Positions 26,121-35,269 of a DNA stretch of 64,000 bases are shown here, piece after piece. Source of the DNA: Synechococcus sp. 1G10 (GTDB taxonomy: Bacteria > Cyanobacteriota > Cyanobacteriia > PCC-6307 > Cyanobiaceae); assembly GCF_002252625.1 (NCBI RefSeq), contig NZ_NQKW01000001.1, forward strand, positions 62,001 through 126,000, read 5' to 3'. A model generated the notes under the pieces. It saw nothing but the letters and a program-made list of their open reading frames with translations, was not told where the DNA came from and made no database searches. Both the position numbers and the translations under genes were made by a program. How positions within the stretch are numbered: the stretch's first letter is position 1; each line of letters begins with the position of its first letter.

Positions 26121-26801
26121 GTGAGCAGTTCCAACGCCGCCGAACGGGAGGTGATCGTCCGCTCAGCTGGCGTGGAGCTGGCCGGCAGTTTGACGCTTCC
26201 TGATCCGGCAGCTGGGCTGGTGCTGTTCGCCCATGGCAGCGGCAGCAGTCGCTTCAGCCGCCGCAACCGCTACGTGGCCAGCGTGTTGGTGGAGGCACAG
26301 CTGGCCACGCTCCTGTTCGATCTGCTCACCTCCGCGGAGGAGCGGATCGATGAACTGGACCGATCGCTCCGCTTCGACATCCACCTGCTCAGACGGCGCC
26401 TGATCGGGGCGATCGACTGGGCGGGCAGCCAGCCGGAGTTGAACGGTCTGCCGATCGGACTGTTCGGCGCCAGCACCGGCGCCGCGGCGGCCATCGCGGC
26501 GGCAGCGGCGCGCCCAGATCCGGTGAAAGCCGTGGTGTCCCGTGGGGGCCGCCCCGATCTCGCTGCGGAGGCCCTGCCTCTTGTGCGCAGCCCCACGCTG
26601 TTCCTCGTCGGTGCTCAGGACATTGAGGTGCTCGAGCTCAACCGACAGGCCGCCGCGCGGTTGATTGCTCCCCATGCCCTGCAGGTGGTGCCGGGTGCCA
26701 CCCATCTGTTTGAGGAGCCCGGCACCCTGGAGCAGGCCGCCCAGCTTGCCCGCGACTGGTTTTTTAAACACCTCTCAGGGGCCAGGCTGAATGATTCCTG
26801 A
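26121..26801 (+). CDS. Dienelactone-hydrolase-like alpha/beta hydrolase
   Basis: GTG 26121 has a GGGG-type ribosome-binding site about 7 bases upstream; GTG 26088 is an alternative. The 226-residue protein shows FAHGSGSSR (oxyanion loop), the nucleophile elbow GASTGAA, GAQDIEV (Asp) and ATHLFEE (His). Such hydrolases are often found beside, or fused to, a phosphoribosyltransferase, exactly as here with the next gene 23 bases on. Substrate unknown. Confidence 0.85.
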   Translation: MSSSNAAEREVIVRSAGVELAGSLTLPDPAAGLVLFAHGSGSSRFSRRNRYVASVLVEAQLATLLFDLLTSAEERIDELDRSLRFDIHLLRRRLIGAIDWAGSQPELNGLPIGLFGASTGAAAAIAAAAARPDPVKAVVSRGGRPDLAAEALPLVRSPTLFLVGAQDIEVLELNRQAAARLIAPHALQVVPGATHLFEEPGTLEQAAQLARDWFFKHLSGARLNDS

Positions 26802-26824
26802 TCCCTCACGCCCCCCTTCAAGAC

Positions 26825-27526
26825 ATGGTTGACCGACCTCCTCTCTGGAGCGACCGCCACCAGGCAGGGCTCGCTCTTGCTGAAGCCTTCGCCGATTGCC
26901 TGGGCCTCGCCGACACCACCACCCTGCTGGCGCTGCCGAGGGGGGGAGTGCCGGTGGCGGCCGCCATGGCCTCCCGCCTGGGGCTGCCACTGGCGACCTG
27001 GTCAGTGCGCAAGGTCGCCGATCCCGCCTGGCCGGAGCTGGCGATCGGTGCGGTGGCCGCCGGTGGGGTGGTGGTCTGGCGTGATGGGGAAGGCGCCATT
27101 CGCAGGGCGACGACGGCCGCAGCGCACGGCTGGCTGCGGGCGCAGGAGCAGGAACTGAGACGCCGTCAACTGCTGTTCGGGGACCCTCCGGGTGAGCAGC
27201 TTCTCGGCCGACATCTGATCGTGGTGGACGACGGAATCGCTACAGGCATGACCGTGAAGGCTGCCCTGCTCTCGCTGCGCAAGTTTCACCCGGCCTCGCT
27301 GGCCCTGGGAGTGCCAGTGGTCGATCGCGACATCATCGCCGAACTGAGCCTGCTGGTGGATCGGTTCGTGGCCCTGGCTGAAGTCGACGATCTCCAGGCT
27401 GTTGGTCTTTGGTATGAGCACTTCGAGCAACTTCGGGATGAACAGGTTCTGGCTCTGTTACGAGCGCACTCCGCTGTACGGGAACAGGTACCCCCTCCAG
27501 CCTCCATCAACACGCAGGAGCTTTAG
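26825..27526 (+). CDS. Phosphoribosyltransferase-family protein
   Basis: A type I PRTase fold of 233 residues. ALPRGGVPVA near residue 37 and the PRPP loop VVDDGIATGMT near residue 138 are diagnostic; the VRKV segment is typical of the subgroup paired with dienelactone hydrolases. It is cotranscribed with the preceding hydrolase. The base or acceptor it acts on is unknown. In actinobacteria the two domains also occur as one protein, which supports joint action. Confidence 0.85.
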   Translation: MVDRPPLWSDRHQAGLALAEAFADCLGLADTTTLLALPRGGVPVAAAMASRLGLPLATWSVRKVADPAWPELAIGAVAAGGVVVWRDGEGAIRRATTAAAHGWLRAQEQELRRRQLLFGDPPGEQLLGRHLIVVDDGIATGMTVKAALLSLRKFHPASLALGVPVVDRDIIAELSLLVDRFVALAEVDDLQAVGLWYEHFEQLRDEQVLALLRAHSAVREQVPPPASINTQEL

Positions 27527-28612
27527 CTTGAAGTTGAGGGGAGGCCCCCCTGAGAGCTCTCTCCTCAACAGCAATCCGGGTACGTCGCCCGGCAGCGCAG
27601 ATGGAGGTGATGAGATTGGAAACAGGCCCAACGTGGCACCACACGGTTGCCACCTCACCCAGTGGAGTGAGCCATATGCTGATTATATGTTTTTGATGTG
27701 CGAATCCTGGGCTGCATAACCCAGACGGGGCTTATCGGCTGATGAGATCAAGCCTTGAGCATCTCTCGTCGAGCAACGTTGTCCCTTGACCATCCCACAG
27801 TCGCAGCTGCGGGATGGTCTTTTGGGTTCTTACTTGCGCCCAGTCGCTGGAGTGCGCCCAACCGTACTGACAGAATCCAGCTCGTCTATCGCAGAGAAAG
27901 GGGAAGATCTAAGAGCGCCAACTCTGGCCTGCGACCATTGATGGATGCGTGCTGCATTTATGGCCGCAGCCAAGAACCGGACATGAAGCTGCTCGTTCCC
28001 CGCAGGCGGTGGGCACTGGCTCACGGATCTGCGCGGCGGCTGCATTGTGGCTGATACAGCAAGCCTGAACTCTGCCCCTGAGTGGCTGGGAGGGAGAGTA
28101 GAGCGAGAGCAGAGGACTGGGGTTGGGCTTTCGCCCAATCGAGGGGTGCAGTTGCTGTACCGATTCATACTCGCTTGGATCATTGAATTGACGCTTCTTG
28201 CCAAGCCGCATGAAGGCCTGTCCGGTCTCCCGAAACCTGCCGGAATCGGTGCTTAAAACGATCAGCGTCAATCTGGCCCCCTGAATCACTGCTTCCAGCG
28301 AGACGAGGCCAATCGTTCCGCTGCAGGGTCAGGGTCAGGATCAGCCCAGATCGTGTAGGGCAAGGGCGTCGCTGGGGCGGGGGGTTCTCCAAGCATCGAG
28401 GCCTGGAAAGCGGCCGGTGAGCCCGTGGTGGTGACCACAGAAGGCGAGTAGGCCAGGTGGACGCCGGCGGGGTGCTGGTGATGGGCGTGGATTCGGCAGC
28501 GGTCATGCCGCGACCCTTGATGAAATGCATCGGTTCATCCACAAAGAACCACCAAGATCACAAGGTCCATGCTTCCTTGCTTCCCACACTGAGAGAACAG
28601 GCAACGAGAGTG
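27527..28612. other. Gene-poor region of about 1.1 kb
   Basis: Several frames are open here on both strands, but none has a recognisable product or convincing start. It contains one good intrinsic terminator at 27788-27823. A minus-strand frame around 28100-28300 (LIVLSTDSGRFRETGQAFMRL) reads somewhat protein-like and could be a gene remnant. This marks the start of the accessory region. Confidence 0.5.
27788..27823 (+). terminator. Rho-independent terminator
   Basis: A perfect 9-base stem (27788-27796 with 27811-27819) is followed at once by TTTT on the plus strand. It lies about 260 bases after the phosphoribosyltransferase stop. It may end that operon's transcript, or a short RNA made from the spacer. 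Confidence 0.7.
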
Positions 28613-29050
28613 ATGAACACGTCGATCAACCAGCCCCTGCGACTGATCACGCTCTGGATCACCTGGCTGCTGGCAATGCTTTTCCACGTGGACCTGGGCC
28701 TCATGCCCCTGTTCCACGGCCAGTCGCCGGAGATCCACAGCCATGTGCACGAGGGGGCGCTGCCCCTGCTCTTCGGAGCAATGCTCGGCTACTTCCTGCT
28801 GCCGCTGATCGCGATCGTGCTGATCGCCTACTCAGCCACTGCAGTCGGCCCTGCTACGCGTTGGCGGCCTTGGCGGCGGATCCACTTCTGGTTCAGCGTC
28901 GTCTATTCGATCACCAACGTTCCCCATCTCCTCGCCGACATCCTGGTGCCCGATGCTCGCCTCGATCAGATTGTGCTGATGGTTGCCCTCACGGTCTTCG
29001 GGGTGTTGATCAACGTGGAGGCCTGGCGTTGGTGGCGGCAGATCCCATGA
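28613..29050 (+). CDS. Four-helix membrane protein, 145 aa
   Basis: ATG 28613 opens directly into the hydrophobic region; the frame is open upstream but carries no protein-like sequence. About four membrane helices are visible, with conserved-looking polar spots (HVDLGLMPLFHGQSPEIHSHVHEG, FWFSVVYSITNVPHLLADI) rich in His and Asn. Histidines near a membrane surface might bind metal or haem. Not assigned to a family. Confidence 0.65.
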   Translation: MNTSINQPLRLITLWITWLLAMLFHVDLGLMPLFHGQSPEIHSHVHEGALPLLFGAMLGYFLLPLIAIVLIAYSATAVGPATRWRPWRRIHFWFSVVYSITNVPHLLADILVPDARLDQIVLMVALTVFGVLINVEAWRWWRQIP

Positions 29051-29138
29051 CTTCCTCACCTTGAGGAGTGAGCACTGCGCAAACCTCAGACACCTGGCTG
29101 CTGCTGCCTATCTGTTACTGGTCATTCAAGCATCTCAG

Positions 29139-29954
29139 TTATCTCGACAGGGCGAGATCAGACTTCCTGGCGTCGACAAGAAAGTTGTGTGACTTCAGAA
29201 TACTGCCAAACTTGACCTCCTTTTCCAGCAAACAAGCATGCCCACTCTCTGGCAGTAGAACGGTCCGAGAATTAGGTAGGTGTCTTTCTAATCTTCTCGC
29301 CTCTTGCACGGAAGGGAGGAGTCGATCTGAGCCCGATGCCAGGACGAGAACAGGTTGCTCAATCCGCTCAAGAGCCGGTTTCTCAATCTCGAACTGGCTG
29401 AGCAGATACAATCTCCAGGCAGCACTTGGTGGGCTGACCGATTGCATGGCAGCCAACAAAGCCTGCTGACTCACAACTGGAACACGGTGGGAGGCAATCA
29501 GAAGCGGTAACAGCCCAAAAGTAGACAGGCGGTAAAGGGAACCTGGTAAGCGCTGCGTAAATGAGGCTCCCCAACCCAGCCACGGTTGGCGACCCGCCGC
29601 AGAAGCTGGGTTCACCAGTATCAGACGATCGAAGAGAGGCGGATGGCGAACTGCCAGCCCCAAGGCCAGACAGCCACCAAACGATTCACCGCATAGAACT
29701 ATATGACGTGAAGGAAAACGTTGCTTCTCCTTTCTGAGCAAACCAGCAATCTGTTCAACCAACCCATCCCAGCCTGTTAAATCGTCAGGGGGAATCGACA
29801 GGCAGCGAACATCGAAAATGGACTTCAGTCCAGCTTGCTGGGGTTCCAACAACTTACCTGTCCCATCCATTCCCGGCAGAAAGACAAACAGGGGAAGATT
29901 CGTTCTGTTGGACGTGGAAGACAGTAGTCGGAGTGGTCTGGTGGAGACTGACAT
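29139..29954 (-). CDS. Alpha/beta hydrolase, esterase-like partner of the acyltransferase
   Basis: ATG 29954 starts 17 bases after the acyltransferase stop. The opening FLPGMDGTGKLL matches the esterase domain of plant phytyl ester synthases. The catalytic set is CGESFGG (Ser), ASGSDRLLP (Asp) and PESGHACLLE (His). Length 271. In plants this domain is fused to a DGAT-like acyltransferase; here that partner is encoded just upstream. The pair may move acyl chains to a long-chain alcohol or quinol (inference). Confidence 0.8.
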   Translation of the reverse strand: MSVSTRPLRLLSSTSNRTNLPLFVFLPGMDGTGKLLEPQQAGLKSIFDVRCLSIPPDDLTGWDGLVEQIAGLLRKEKQRFPSRHIVLCGESFGGCLALGLAVRHPPLFDRLILVNPASAAGRQPWLGWGASFTQRLPGSLYRLSTFGLLPLLIASHRVPVVSQQALLAAMQSVSPPSAAWRLYLLSQFEIEKPALERIEQPVLVLASGSDRLLPSVQEARRLERHLPNSRTVLLPESGHACLLEKEVKFGSILKSHNFLVDARKSDLALSR

Positions 29955-29970
29955 CGGTTGCGTGAAGGGA

Positions 29971-30726
29971 TTAGTTACAGCCTTGTTGCAGCATTCCGTC
30001 AATCTGGTCCCAGCATGACTGAGTTATTTCCTTAGCCAGCGGCGTACCGTGGCGGCCGCGATACTGTTGGCGTAAATTCTCATCAATCTGGATAGGATAA
30101 CCAAAGTGAAGATGAACGCGACGATAGACAATTGCAGGATGCCATCCCCCACAGTTGAACAGCGGTTCTGAAGGATCGAACAAGCGGAAAAGCTTAAGCG
30201 GGGCCAGCTGATGCTTATTCTCTTCGGTTGATAGAATGGCAACCGGCAGAATCGTTAAATCAGTAACTGGTGCTCGCAGGGCCAGATGGGCAAAACCCCG
30301 ATGGAAGGGGCTGAGTTGATTGGCAGATTTGACCTGAACCATCGGCTGGGCCCCCTCGGGGAACACTCCCACCACTTGCCTTGCTTGCAGGAAGCTGATT
30401 GAATTCTGGAAAAAGTGCTTTTGTCTCTGGCTGGGAGCGTCCAAAGGAAAGCCTCCCATTGCCGAAACCACATCCCGCATCACTGGAACACGACTCATGT
30501 AGTAGTGACAGGCAAATCGCACGGAGCGGTTCATGGCTGCCATCAACAGGGGAGCATCGAGTACGCTGCGATGATTGCTGACAACCAGGATTCTGTTATC
30601 AGTGGGTATTCTCTCTGAATGTTCAAGGGATACCTTCGTGCCAACCGCACCAAGCAAGCGACGGGAAAGTCGCAAGGGAGTTTCCGGGGTGTGATGTGGT
30701 GTTGGGTGGTTGAATTTCACTGACAA
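29971..30726 (-). CDS. PlsC-type lysophospholipid acyltransferase
   Basis: Motif I is SNHRSVLDAPLL (HxxxxD) and motif III is FPEGAQP (EGxxP variant); together these define the PlsC/LPLAT family. The 251-residue protein has a weak hydrophobic stretch near motif I only. The adjacent hydrolase suggests a role in esterifying a lipid other than lysophosphatidate, as in DGAT-like enzymes of the phytyl-ester type. Composition is less GC-rich than core genes. Confidence 0.8.
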   Translation of the reverse strand: MSVKFNHPTPHHTPETPLRLSRRLLGAVGTKVSLEHSERIPTDNRILVVSNHRSVLDAPLLMAAMNRSVRFACHYYMSRVPVMRDVVSAMGGFPLDAPSQRQKHFFQNSISFLQARQVVGVFPEGAQPMVQVKSANQLSPFHRGFAHLALRAPVTDLTILPVAILSTEENKHQLAPLKLFRLFDPSEPLFNCGGWHPAIVYRRVHLHFGYPIQIDENLRQQYRGRHGTPLAKEITQSCWDQIDGMLQQGCN

Positions 30727-31249
30727 AAGACCAGATGTTTAAGCTTCAAGCCTGGAATAGTGTTAATGATCCTTGAGGATCATGCTCGGGTACATCAGTC
30801 AGGAACTTTCTTCATATTCAAAAGGCAAAGATTGTTCCTGAGTCTTCACCTTGCAAATCAGTTCCAGGGTTTCATGCGCATGGCCGCATATCCAGGCCTA
30901 TGCTTGTCCTTGATTTTTGGTCGGTGGCAAGCTACCCATAGCATACTCTCCACACGAAAGCGTCAGCTCTGACAACGTGACTTGATCCTGAGGGGTGATA
31001 ACCGAACGTTCCAGCGGAGAGGGGTATGTAGCTCCTCGAAGAAGGCCACCCCGCTGTCCCAGCCTTGCCTGTGAGCGCAGAATGTCAACATCAACGACGG
31101 GTTGCTGGTGGATGGTCCCTGTTGGGGTCGTTGCCTTCATGACTGTTGAAACAGGCCAGAAACCAGCCCAGCTGGCGTGTAATTCGTACTTGTAGTTTGT
31201 TTGCACCCAGTCATCGCTGTTAGAATGCTTCTTCTCGAATCAGACTGCC
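30727..31249. other. Spacer without supported gene
   Basis: Open frames occur on both strands, including one on the minus strand from 31206, but none shows a known domain or clear ribosome-binding site. The right end should carry the promoter of the hli gene (a TAGAAT box at 31221-31226, 24 bases before the start). Confidence 0.5.
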
Positions 31250-31519
31250 ATGGAACCGGACACCTCCAAGACCACCAGTGCGGTTGATCGCGCCTCCATC
31301 CGAGGTGCCACCGTCACAACAGAGGAAGGTGGTCGCCTCAATGCCTTCGCTACAGAACCTCGTATGGAAGTCGTGAATGCCGATCGGGGCTGGGGCTTCC
31401 ATGAGCGTGCCGAGAAGCTCAACGGGCGCCTTGCCATGCTCGGTTTCATCGCCCTGCTGATCACTGAATACGCCCGGGGGGGCGAGGCCTTCACCAAAAG
31501 CATTCTGGGAATCGGCTGA
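31250..31519 (+). CDS. hli: High-light-inducible protein (Hli)
   Basis: The 89-residue protein has the Hli signature [15 protein letters not shown] followed by the hydrophobic [14 protein letters not shown] helix end. The N-terminal part [17 protein letters not shown] is the usual extension in picocyanobacteria. It should bind chlorophyll and carotenoid in the thylakoid and act in photoprotection. It is a single-gene transcription unit, common for hli genes. Confidence 0.95.
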   Translation: MEPDTSKTTSAVDRASIRGATVTTEEGGRLNAFATEPRMEVVNADRGWGFHERAEKLNGRLAMLGFIALLITEYARGGEAFTKSILGIG

Positions 31520-31669
31520 TCCGCATAGCGGTTTTGCCTGGTGGTAAGTGCACCCTGAGGCTGGTCTGCTCGCGATCAGTTCGCCGATCGGAATTCGGAC
31601 GGTGGTAACCCTGCAAGGTTCATCTCCCTAGTGGTGGCGGACTTTTCGGCCCATTTGCGGTGGTGATCG

Positions 31670-31951
31670 TTGGAATCCTGCGGGTGTCGATGGCCTTTCG
31701 CCGGAAGCCTGCTCGCTCAGGCGCCTGTCGCCGTGGCGCTCAGTGGCGATACAGCCTTCGTGGAGTGGACGATGGGCCTGAAGATCAAAGGGATCGAGTT
31801 CGTCTATCCCGGCACCACCCGCCTGCGCATCGGTGCCGACGGCAAGATCGTGGAGCATCGCGACTATTTCGATTTCGTTGGCCCCACCTTCGAGCCGGTA
31901 CCAGTGGTGGGTGGTTTCGTGCGCTGGCTTTACCGACTGTTCGTGTCTTGA
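31670..31951 (+). pseudogene. Truncated NTF2-like (SnoaL-type) gene
   Basis: The segment AVALSGDTAFVEWTMGLKI to GGFVRWLYRLF matches the C-terminal half of small nuclear-transport-factor-2-like proteins of cyanobacteria. The N-terminal half is absent: immediately upstream the frame has a TGA (around 31664) and no family sequence. The remaining 80 residues lack half the cone fold, so function is unlikely. Confidence 0.65.
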
Positions 31952-32089
31952 AGCTGGCGAGATGTTCAAATCGCACAATCAGCAACACAACTTCATCTCC
32001 GAGTGTGTTTGTTGTTCTCCTGATCCGATCCGCCATCGGCAGCTTGATCAAGCATCGTCAGTAGGTCGAAGCGGAGGGATTTCCCAATC

Positions 32090-32176
32090 GTGCTGCACAC
32101 CATCCCGTTGCTCGCCGCCACCTGTCTGACGGGATTTGCCCTGCTGCAATTGCTGTTCAGCGCCGGCCCCTGGTGA
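32090..32176 (+). CDS. Possible 28-aa single-helix membrane peptide
   Basis: GTG 32090 is preceded by GGAGGGA, a good ribosome-binding site about 10 bases upstream. The peptide is hydrophobic throughout (HTIPLLAATCLTGFALLQLL) and ends SAGPW. Small one-helix subunits are common in cyanobacterial membrane complexes, but I cannot match this one to any. Confidence 0.35.
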   Translation: MLHTIPLLAATCLTGFALLQLLFSAGPW

Positions 32177-32440
32177 TCAGCAGCATTCTCCAAACAGATC
32201 TATGTCAATCAACCTGAGTCCGTAATCAATGGCTGTCTCTTCTGCGATGAGCAACCGCCAGCCAAGGAGCTACCGCCAAGTGGATCAACAGGGTCAGCCT
32301 CACCGTGATCGGTGAGCACCGAATTCGGCATCTGGCGCAACATTCGCCATCCGCAGGGCTGATCGCAACCCGATCCAACCCCCTGCCAGGTCTCTGCAAA
32401 GCTGAATCCACAGGCCACGCCTGCCCTGCGCAGGCGGTCG

Positions 32441-32668
32441 ATGTTCTCATTGCGGATAAGATGGAGCAGAGTCATTGTTGCAGTTCACTTGAAGAAGCTT
32501 GTTGGACCACTGCGTAGGGCATTGATCTATGGCCTGATCAGCTATGCTGGGCTTGTTCTGATCAACAACTCAGAACTGAACCTCCCGAACATGTGGATCG
32601 CCTATCTGCCGATGTTTATCGGTGTCTACGTGGTGACGCAGTGGCTGGACAGGAAGATTGGGGACTGA
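32441..32668 (+). CDS. Small membrane protein, 75 aa
   Basis: Two hydrophobic helices (ALIYGLISYAGLVLI and WIAYLPMFIGVYVVTQWL) follow a basic N-terminus. The start may be ATG 32441 or TTG 32489. The last residues DRKIGD are polar. No family recognised; surroundings are gene-poor. Confidence 0.5.
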   Translation: MFSLRIRWSRVIVAVHLKKLVGPLRRALIYGLISYAGLVLINNSELNLPNMWIAYLPMFIGVYVVTQWLDRKIGD

Positions 32669-32874
32669 GAGCCTCATACTCGGACGCGTCTTCATCAGAC
32701 CCAATATGGCTGCTTGTATCTCCACTCGTAGTAGCCATCAGCTGGCAGTGGGCCACACCTTGACACTCCAAGTCCTGTTGTTCAGCGACGTCAGCATCGG
32801 CCAGGCGCTGCTGGAGATCGGTCCCGACAGGGCTGTTCAGCGTGGTCTGCCGAGGGGCATTGGGCGTAGCGGCG

Positions 32875-33636
32875 ATGGGTGTGGATAGGTTTCTGGGCTG
32901 GGCGGGCTTGCTTCTGCTGGGCTACGGCGGCGTCTGCCTGCTGATGTTCCTGACCCAGCGCTCGTTCATCTACTTCCCAAGGCCCGCGGCCGATCCTTCC
33001 AGTCGGCTGGAGCTGCAGGTGGAGGGCAAGCGCGTACTGGTGGCCCATCGCCCCCATCCGGGGCCCCGGGGGCTGATCTACTTCGGCGGCAACGCCGAGG
33101 ACGTTTCCCTGACCCGCGCCGAGCTGGCCGCCCTGCTGCCCGACACCGCCCTCTACCTGCTCCACTATCGCGGCTACGGGGGCAGCGAGGGCAGTCCCAA
33201 CGAAGCGGCCCTGCGCGCCGACGCCCTGGCCCTCTATGCACATGTGGCCAAGCGCCACAGCGCGGTGACAGTGGTGGGCCGCAGCCTGGGCACGGGGCCG
33301 GCGGTGCATCTGGCTGCCACCCGCCCGGTGCACCGGCTGGTGCTGCTGGTGCCCTTCGACAGCCTGCTGGCAGTGGCCCGCGCCACCATGCCATGGCTGC
33401 CTGTGGATCTGCTGCTGATCGATCGCTGGGATGCGGCCGCGGAGGCGCCCCTGGTGCGCGCACCCACCACAATCGTGGCGGCGGCCTTCGATCGGGTGGT
33501 GCCTCCGCGCCACGCCGAAGCCCTGCACCGCGCCTTTCGGCCAGGTGTGGCGCGGCTGGTGGTGGTGCCCGACCTCGACCACAACACGCCAATTCTCGAT
33601 TCGCTCGCCATTAGAGCTGCCCTGCAGGGCCTGTAG
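32875..33636 (+). CDS. Membrane-anchored alpha/beta hydrolase (BEM46/ABHD13-like)
   Basis: ATG 32875 gives 253 residues with an N-terminal membrane helix (about 7-29). The hydrolase core has YFGGNAEDVS (oxyanion), LLHYRGYGGSEG, the nucleophile elbow VVGRSLGTGP, AAFDRVVPP (Asp) and DLDHNTP (His). This is the layout of the BEM46 family, whose eukaryotic members include protein depalmitoylases; the bacterial substrate is unknown. GC-rich like core genes, unlike its neighbours. Confidence 0.85.
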   Translation: MGVDRFLGWAGLLLLGYGGVCLLMFLTQRSFIYFPRPAADPSSRLELQVEGKRVLVAHRPHPGPRGLIYFGGNAEDVSLTRAELAALLPDTALYLLHYRGYGGSEGSPNEAALRADALALYAHVAKRHSAVTVVGRSLGTGPAVHLAATRPVHRLVLLVPFDSLLAVARATMPWLPVDLLLIDRWDAAAEAPLVRAPTTIVAAAFDRVVPPRHAEALHRAFRPGVARLVVVPDLDHNTPILDSLAIRAALQGL

Positions 33637-33864
33637 TGCGGCCGTCCCCACAGTTGTTAGCTGGTGTTGTTGATCAGCGATTCTGGCTCCGATCGGATGC
33701 AGCCCATCAGCACAGAAGCCGAGGATATTGAGGTGTACCGGATCACCTGGGCAGAGGTCATGGCGGCAGGCCATGGCCCTCCGGCAACGAAAGCGCCGCG
33801 CTGGTATTGAGACAGAGCATCAACGCCCACGGTTCCATCCTTCGGATACCCCTCCCGAGTTCCC

Positions 33865-34773
33865 ATGGTCTTCGCATCCCCACGCTCGTACATGCTGCTG
33901 TCGGTGGCAGCTGCGGTGGCCACGATCGTGCTGAAAACGCTTGCATGGCGGCTCACCGGCTCGGTGGGTCTGCTCTCCGATGCCATGGAATCCGGTGTGA
34001 ATCTGGTGGCGGCACTGGGGGCCTTCTGGGCACTCACGCTTGCCGCAAAACCAGCCGACCGTAGACACCATTACGGCCATTTCAAGGCCGAATATTTCTC
34101 CAGCGGGCTGGAAAGCGTTGTGATCGTTTTGGCAGCCCTGGCGATCATTTATGCAGCCGTCGGCCGACTGCAGCAGCCCCAGCCTCTTGAGCAGATTGGT
34201 ATCGGTCTGGCCCTCTCCCTGGTGGCCACGGCCCTTAACGCTCTGGTGGCCTGGGTGCTGCTGCGGGCCTCCCGCCGTTTCCACTCGATCACCCTGCGGG
34301 CGGATGCCCACCACCTGCTCACCGACGTCTGGACCTCATTCGGTGTCGTCCTGGGTATTGGCCTGGTGAAGGTGACAGGTCTGACGATCCTCGACCCCCT
34401 GATCGCGATCGCGGTGGCGCTCAATATCGTCGTCACCGGCTGGAAGCTGCTCCACGAAACTGCCTCCGGATTGCTCGATCGTTCGTTGCCAGAGGACGAG
34501 CAAGGGGTGCTGGAGGCATTGCTCGCCTCACGCGAAACGGAGGACATCCGCTTCCATGCCCTGCGCACCCGTGTGGCCGGCTCACGCCGATTCGTGACCT
34601 TCCATGTTCTGGTTCCGGGCCGGTGGACGGTGCAGGCTGGCCACGATCTCTGCGAAGAGCTGGAGCGCGAGATCGCCAGGACTCTGAACCGCACGCATGT
34701 GCTCACTCATCTTGAGCCGATCGAGGATCCACAATCCTGGAATGATCAGGGGTTCCAGTGGGAAGAAGGTTGA
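33865..34773 (+). CDS. Cation diffusion facilitator transporter
   Basis: Six membrane helices with the CDF metal-site motifs SDAMES (HxxxD-like site in helix 2) and DAHHLLTD (helix 5), then a cytoplasmic domain ending in GHDLCEELEREI and HLEP. It should export a divalent metal such as Zn2+, Fe2+ or Mn2+ in exchange for protons. The DAHH/D set with an Asp-bearing first site does not by itself identify the metal. Length 302 is normal. Confidence 0.9.
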   Translation: MVFASPRSYMLLSVAAAVATIVLKTLAWRLTGSVGLLSDAMESGVNLVAALGAFWALTLAAKPADRRHHYGHFKAEYFSSGLESVVIVLAALAIIYAAVGRLQQPQPLEQIGIGLALSLVATALNALVAWVLLRASRRFHSITLRADAHHLLTDVWTSFGVVLGIGLVKVTGLTILDPLIAIAVALNIVVTGWKLLHETASGLLDRSLPEDEQGVLEALLASRETEDIRFHALRTRVAGSRRFVTFHVLVPGRWTVQAGHDLCEELEREIARTLNRTHVLTHLEPIEDPQSWNDQGFQWEEG

Positions 34774-34955
34774 ATGGTTAGAGGCATTGCTCTTGCATTC
34801 GATTTTCTCAGTTGCTGCAGCAGGCTCGCGTTCAACTCTTGAACTGAGCCTGGGTTTGGCAATTGGAAGTTATCGAACTCAGTTGTAGGCAGGTCGTCGA
34901 GCACGTCCCCCATTTTGCTCCATGCCAGCTGGCTAGGGGATTCGATCAAGCCCAA
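34746..34955 (-). CDS. Possible small protein, 69 aa
   Basis: A TTG at 34955 (or ATG near 34913) opens a protein-like sequence, SQLAWSKMGDVLDDLPTTEF and SVQELNASLLQQLRKSNA, convergent with and overlapping the CDF gene end. No ribosome-binding site stands out, and no family is recognised. It could be a gene remnant. Confidence 0.3.
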   Translation of the reverse strand: MGLIESPSQLAWSKMGDVLDDLPTTEFDNFQLPNPGSVQELNASLLQQLRKSNARAMPLTIQPSSHWNP

Positions 34956-35211
34956 AGACGCTGGTGCTCACTCCGACTTCAGCAACTGACCATCCATTAT
35001 CAGCAGTCAGATATCTCAACCAGCCATTAGGAAGCAGGCAGCGTATAAACACAATCCGCGGAACCCGCAAAAAGCAGTGTTTTCATCGTTGCTGCACACC
35101 ACCCTCATCTTTGAGTCCGCAGACATGGCTGGTCACATTTGAATAAACCAGTTGTGCACTCATTAATTTACGTTTGGGCTGTTTTATTTAGAGCATCGCT
35201 TAGTCAGTCTG

Positions 35212-35240
35212 TTGCTATGTAGGTGATACCTGCCTAGAAT
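35212..35240 (+). promoter_or_regulatory. Sigma-70-type promoter for the CsbD-like gene
   Basis: TTGCTA (35212-35217) and TAGAAT (35235-35240) are separated by exactly 17 bases. A GGAGG ribosome-binding site follows at 35257-35261, 8 bases before the TTG start at 35270. Confidence 0.6.
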
Positions 35241-35269
35241 TAGGAAGTAGTCCACTGGAGGATTATCCG

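Noticed and set aside
30898-31206. Minus-strand frame of 102 codons upstream of the hli gene
   Set aside because: No ribosome-binding site, family or signal; it would leave too little room for the hli promoter. Kept as spacer.
33637-33864. Short frames between the BEM46-like hydrolase and the CDF gene
   Set aside because: Each is under 70 codons, without ribosome-binding site or protein-like pattern.
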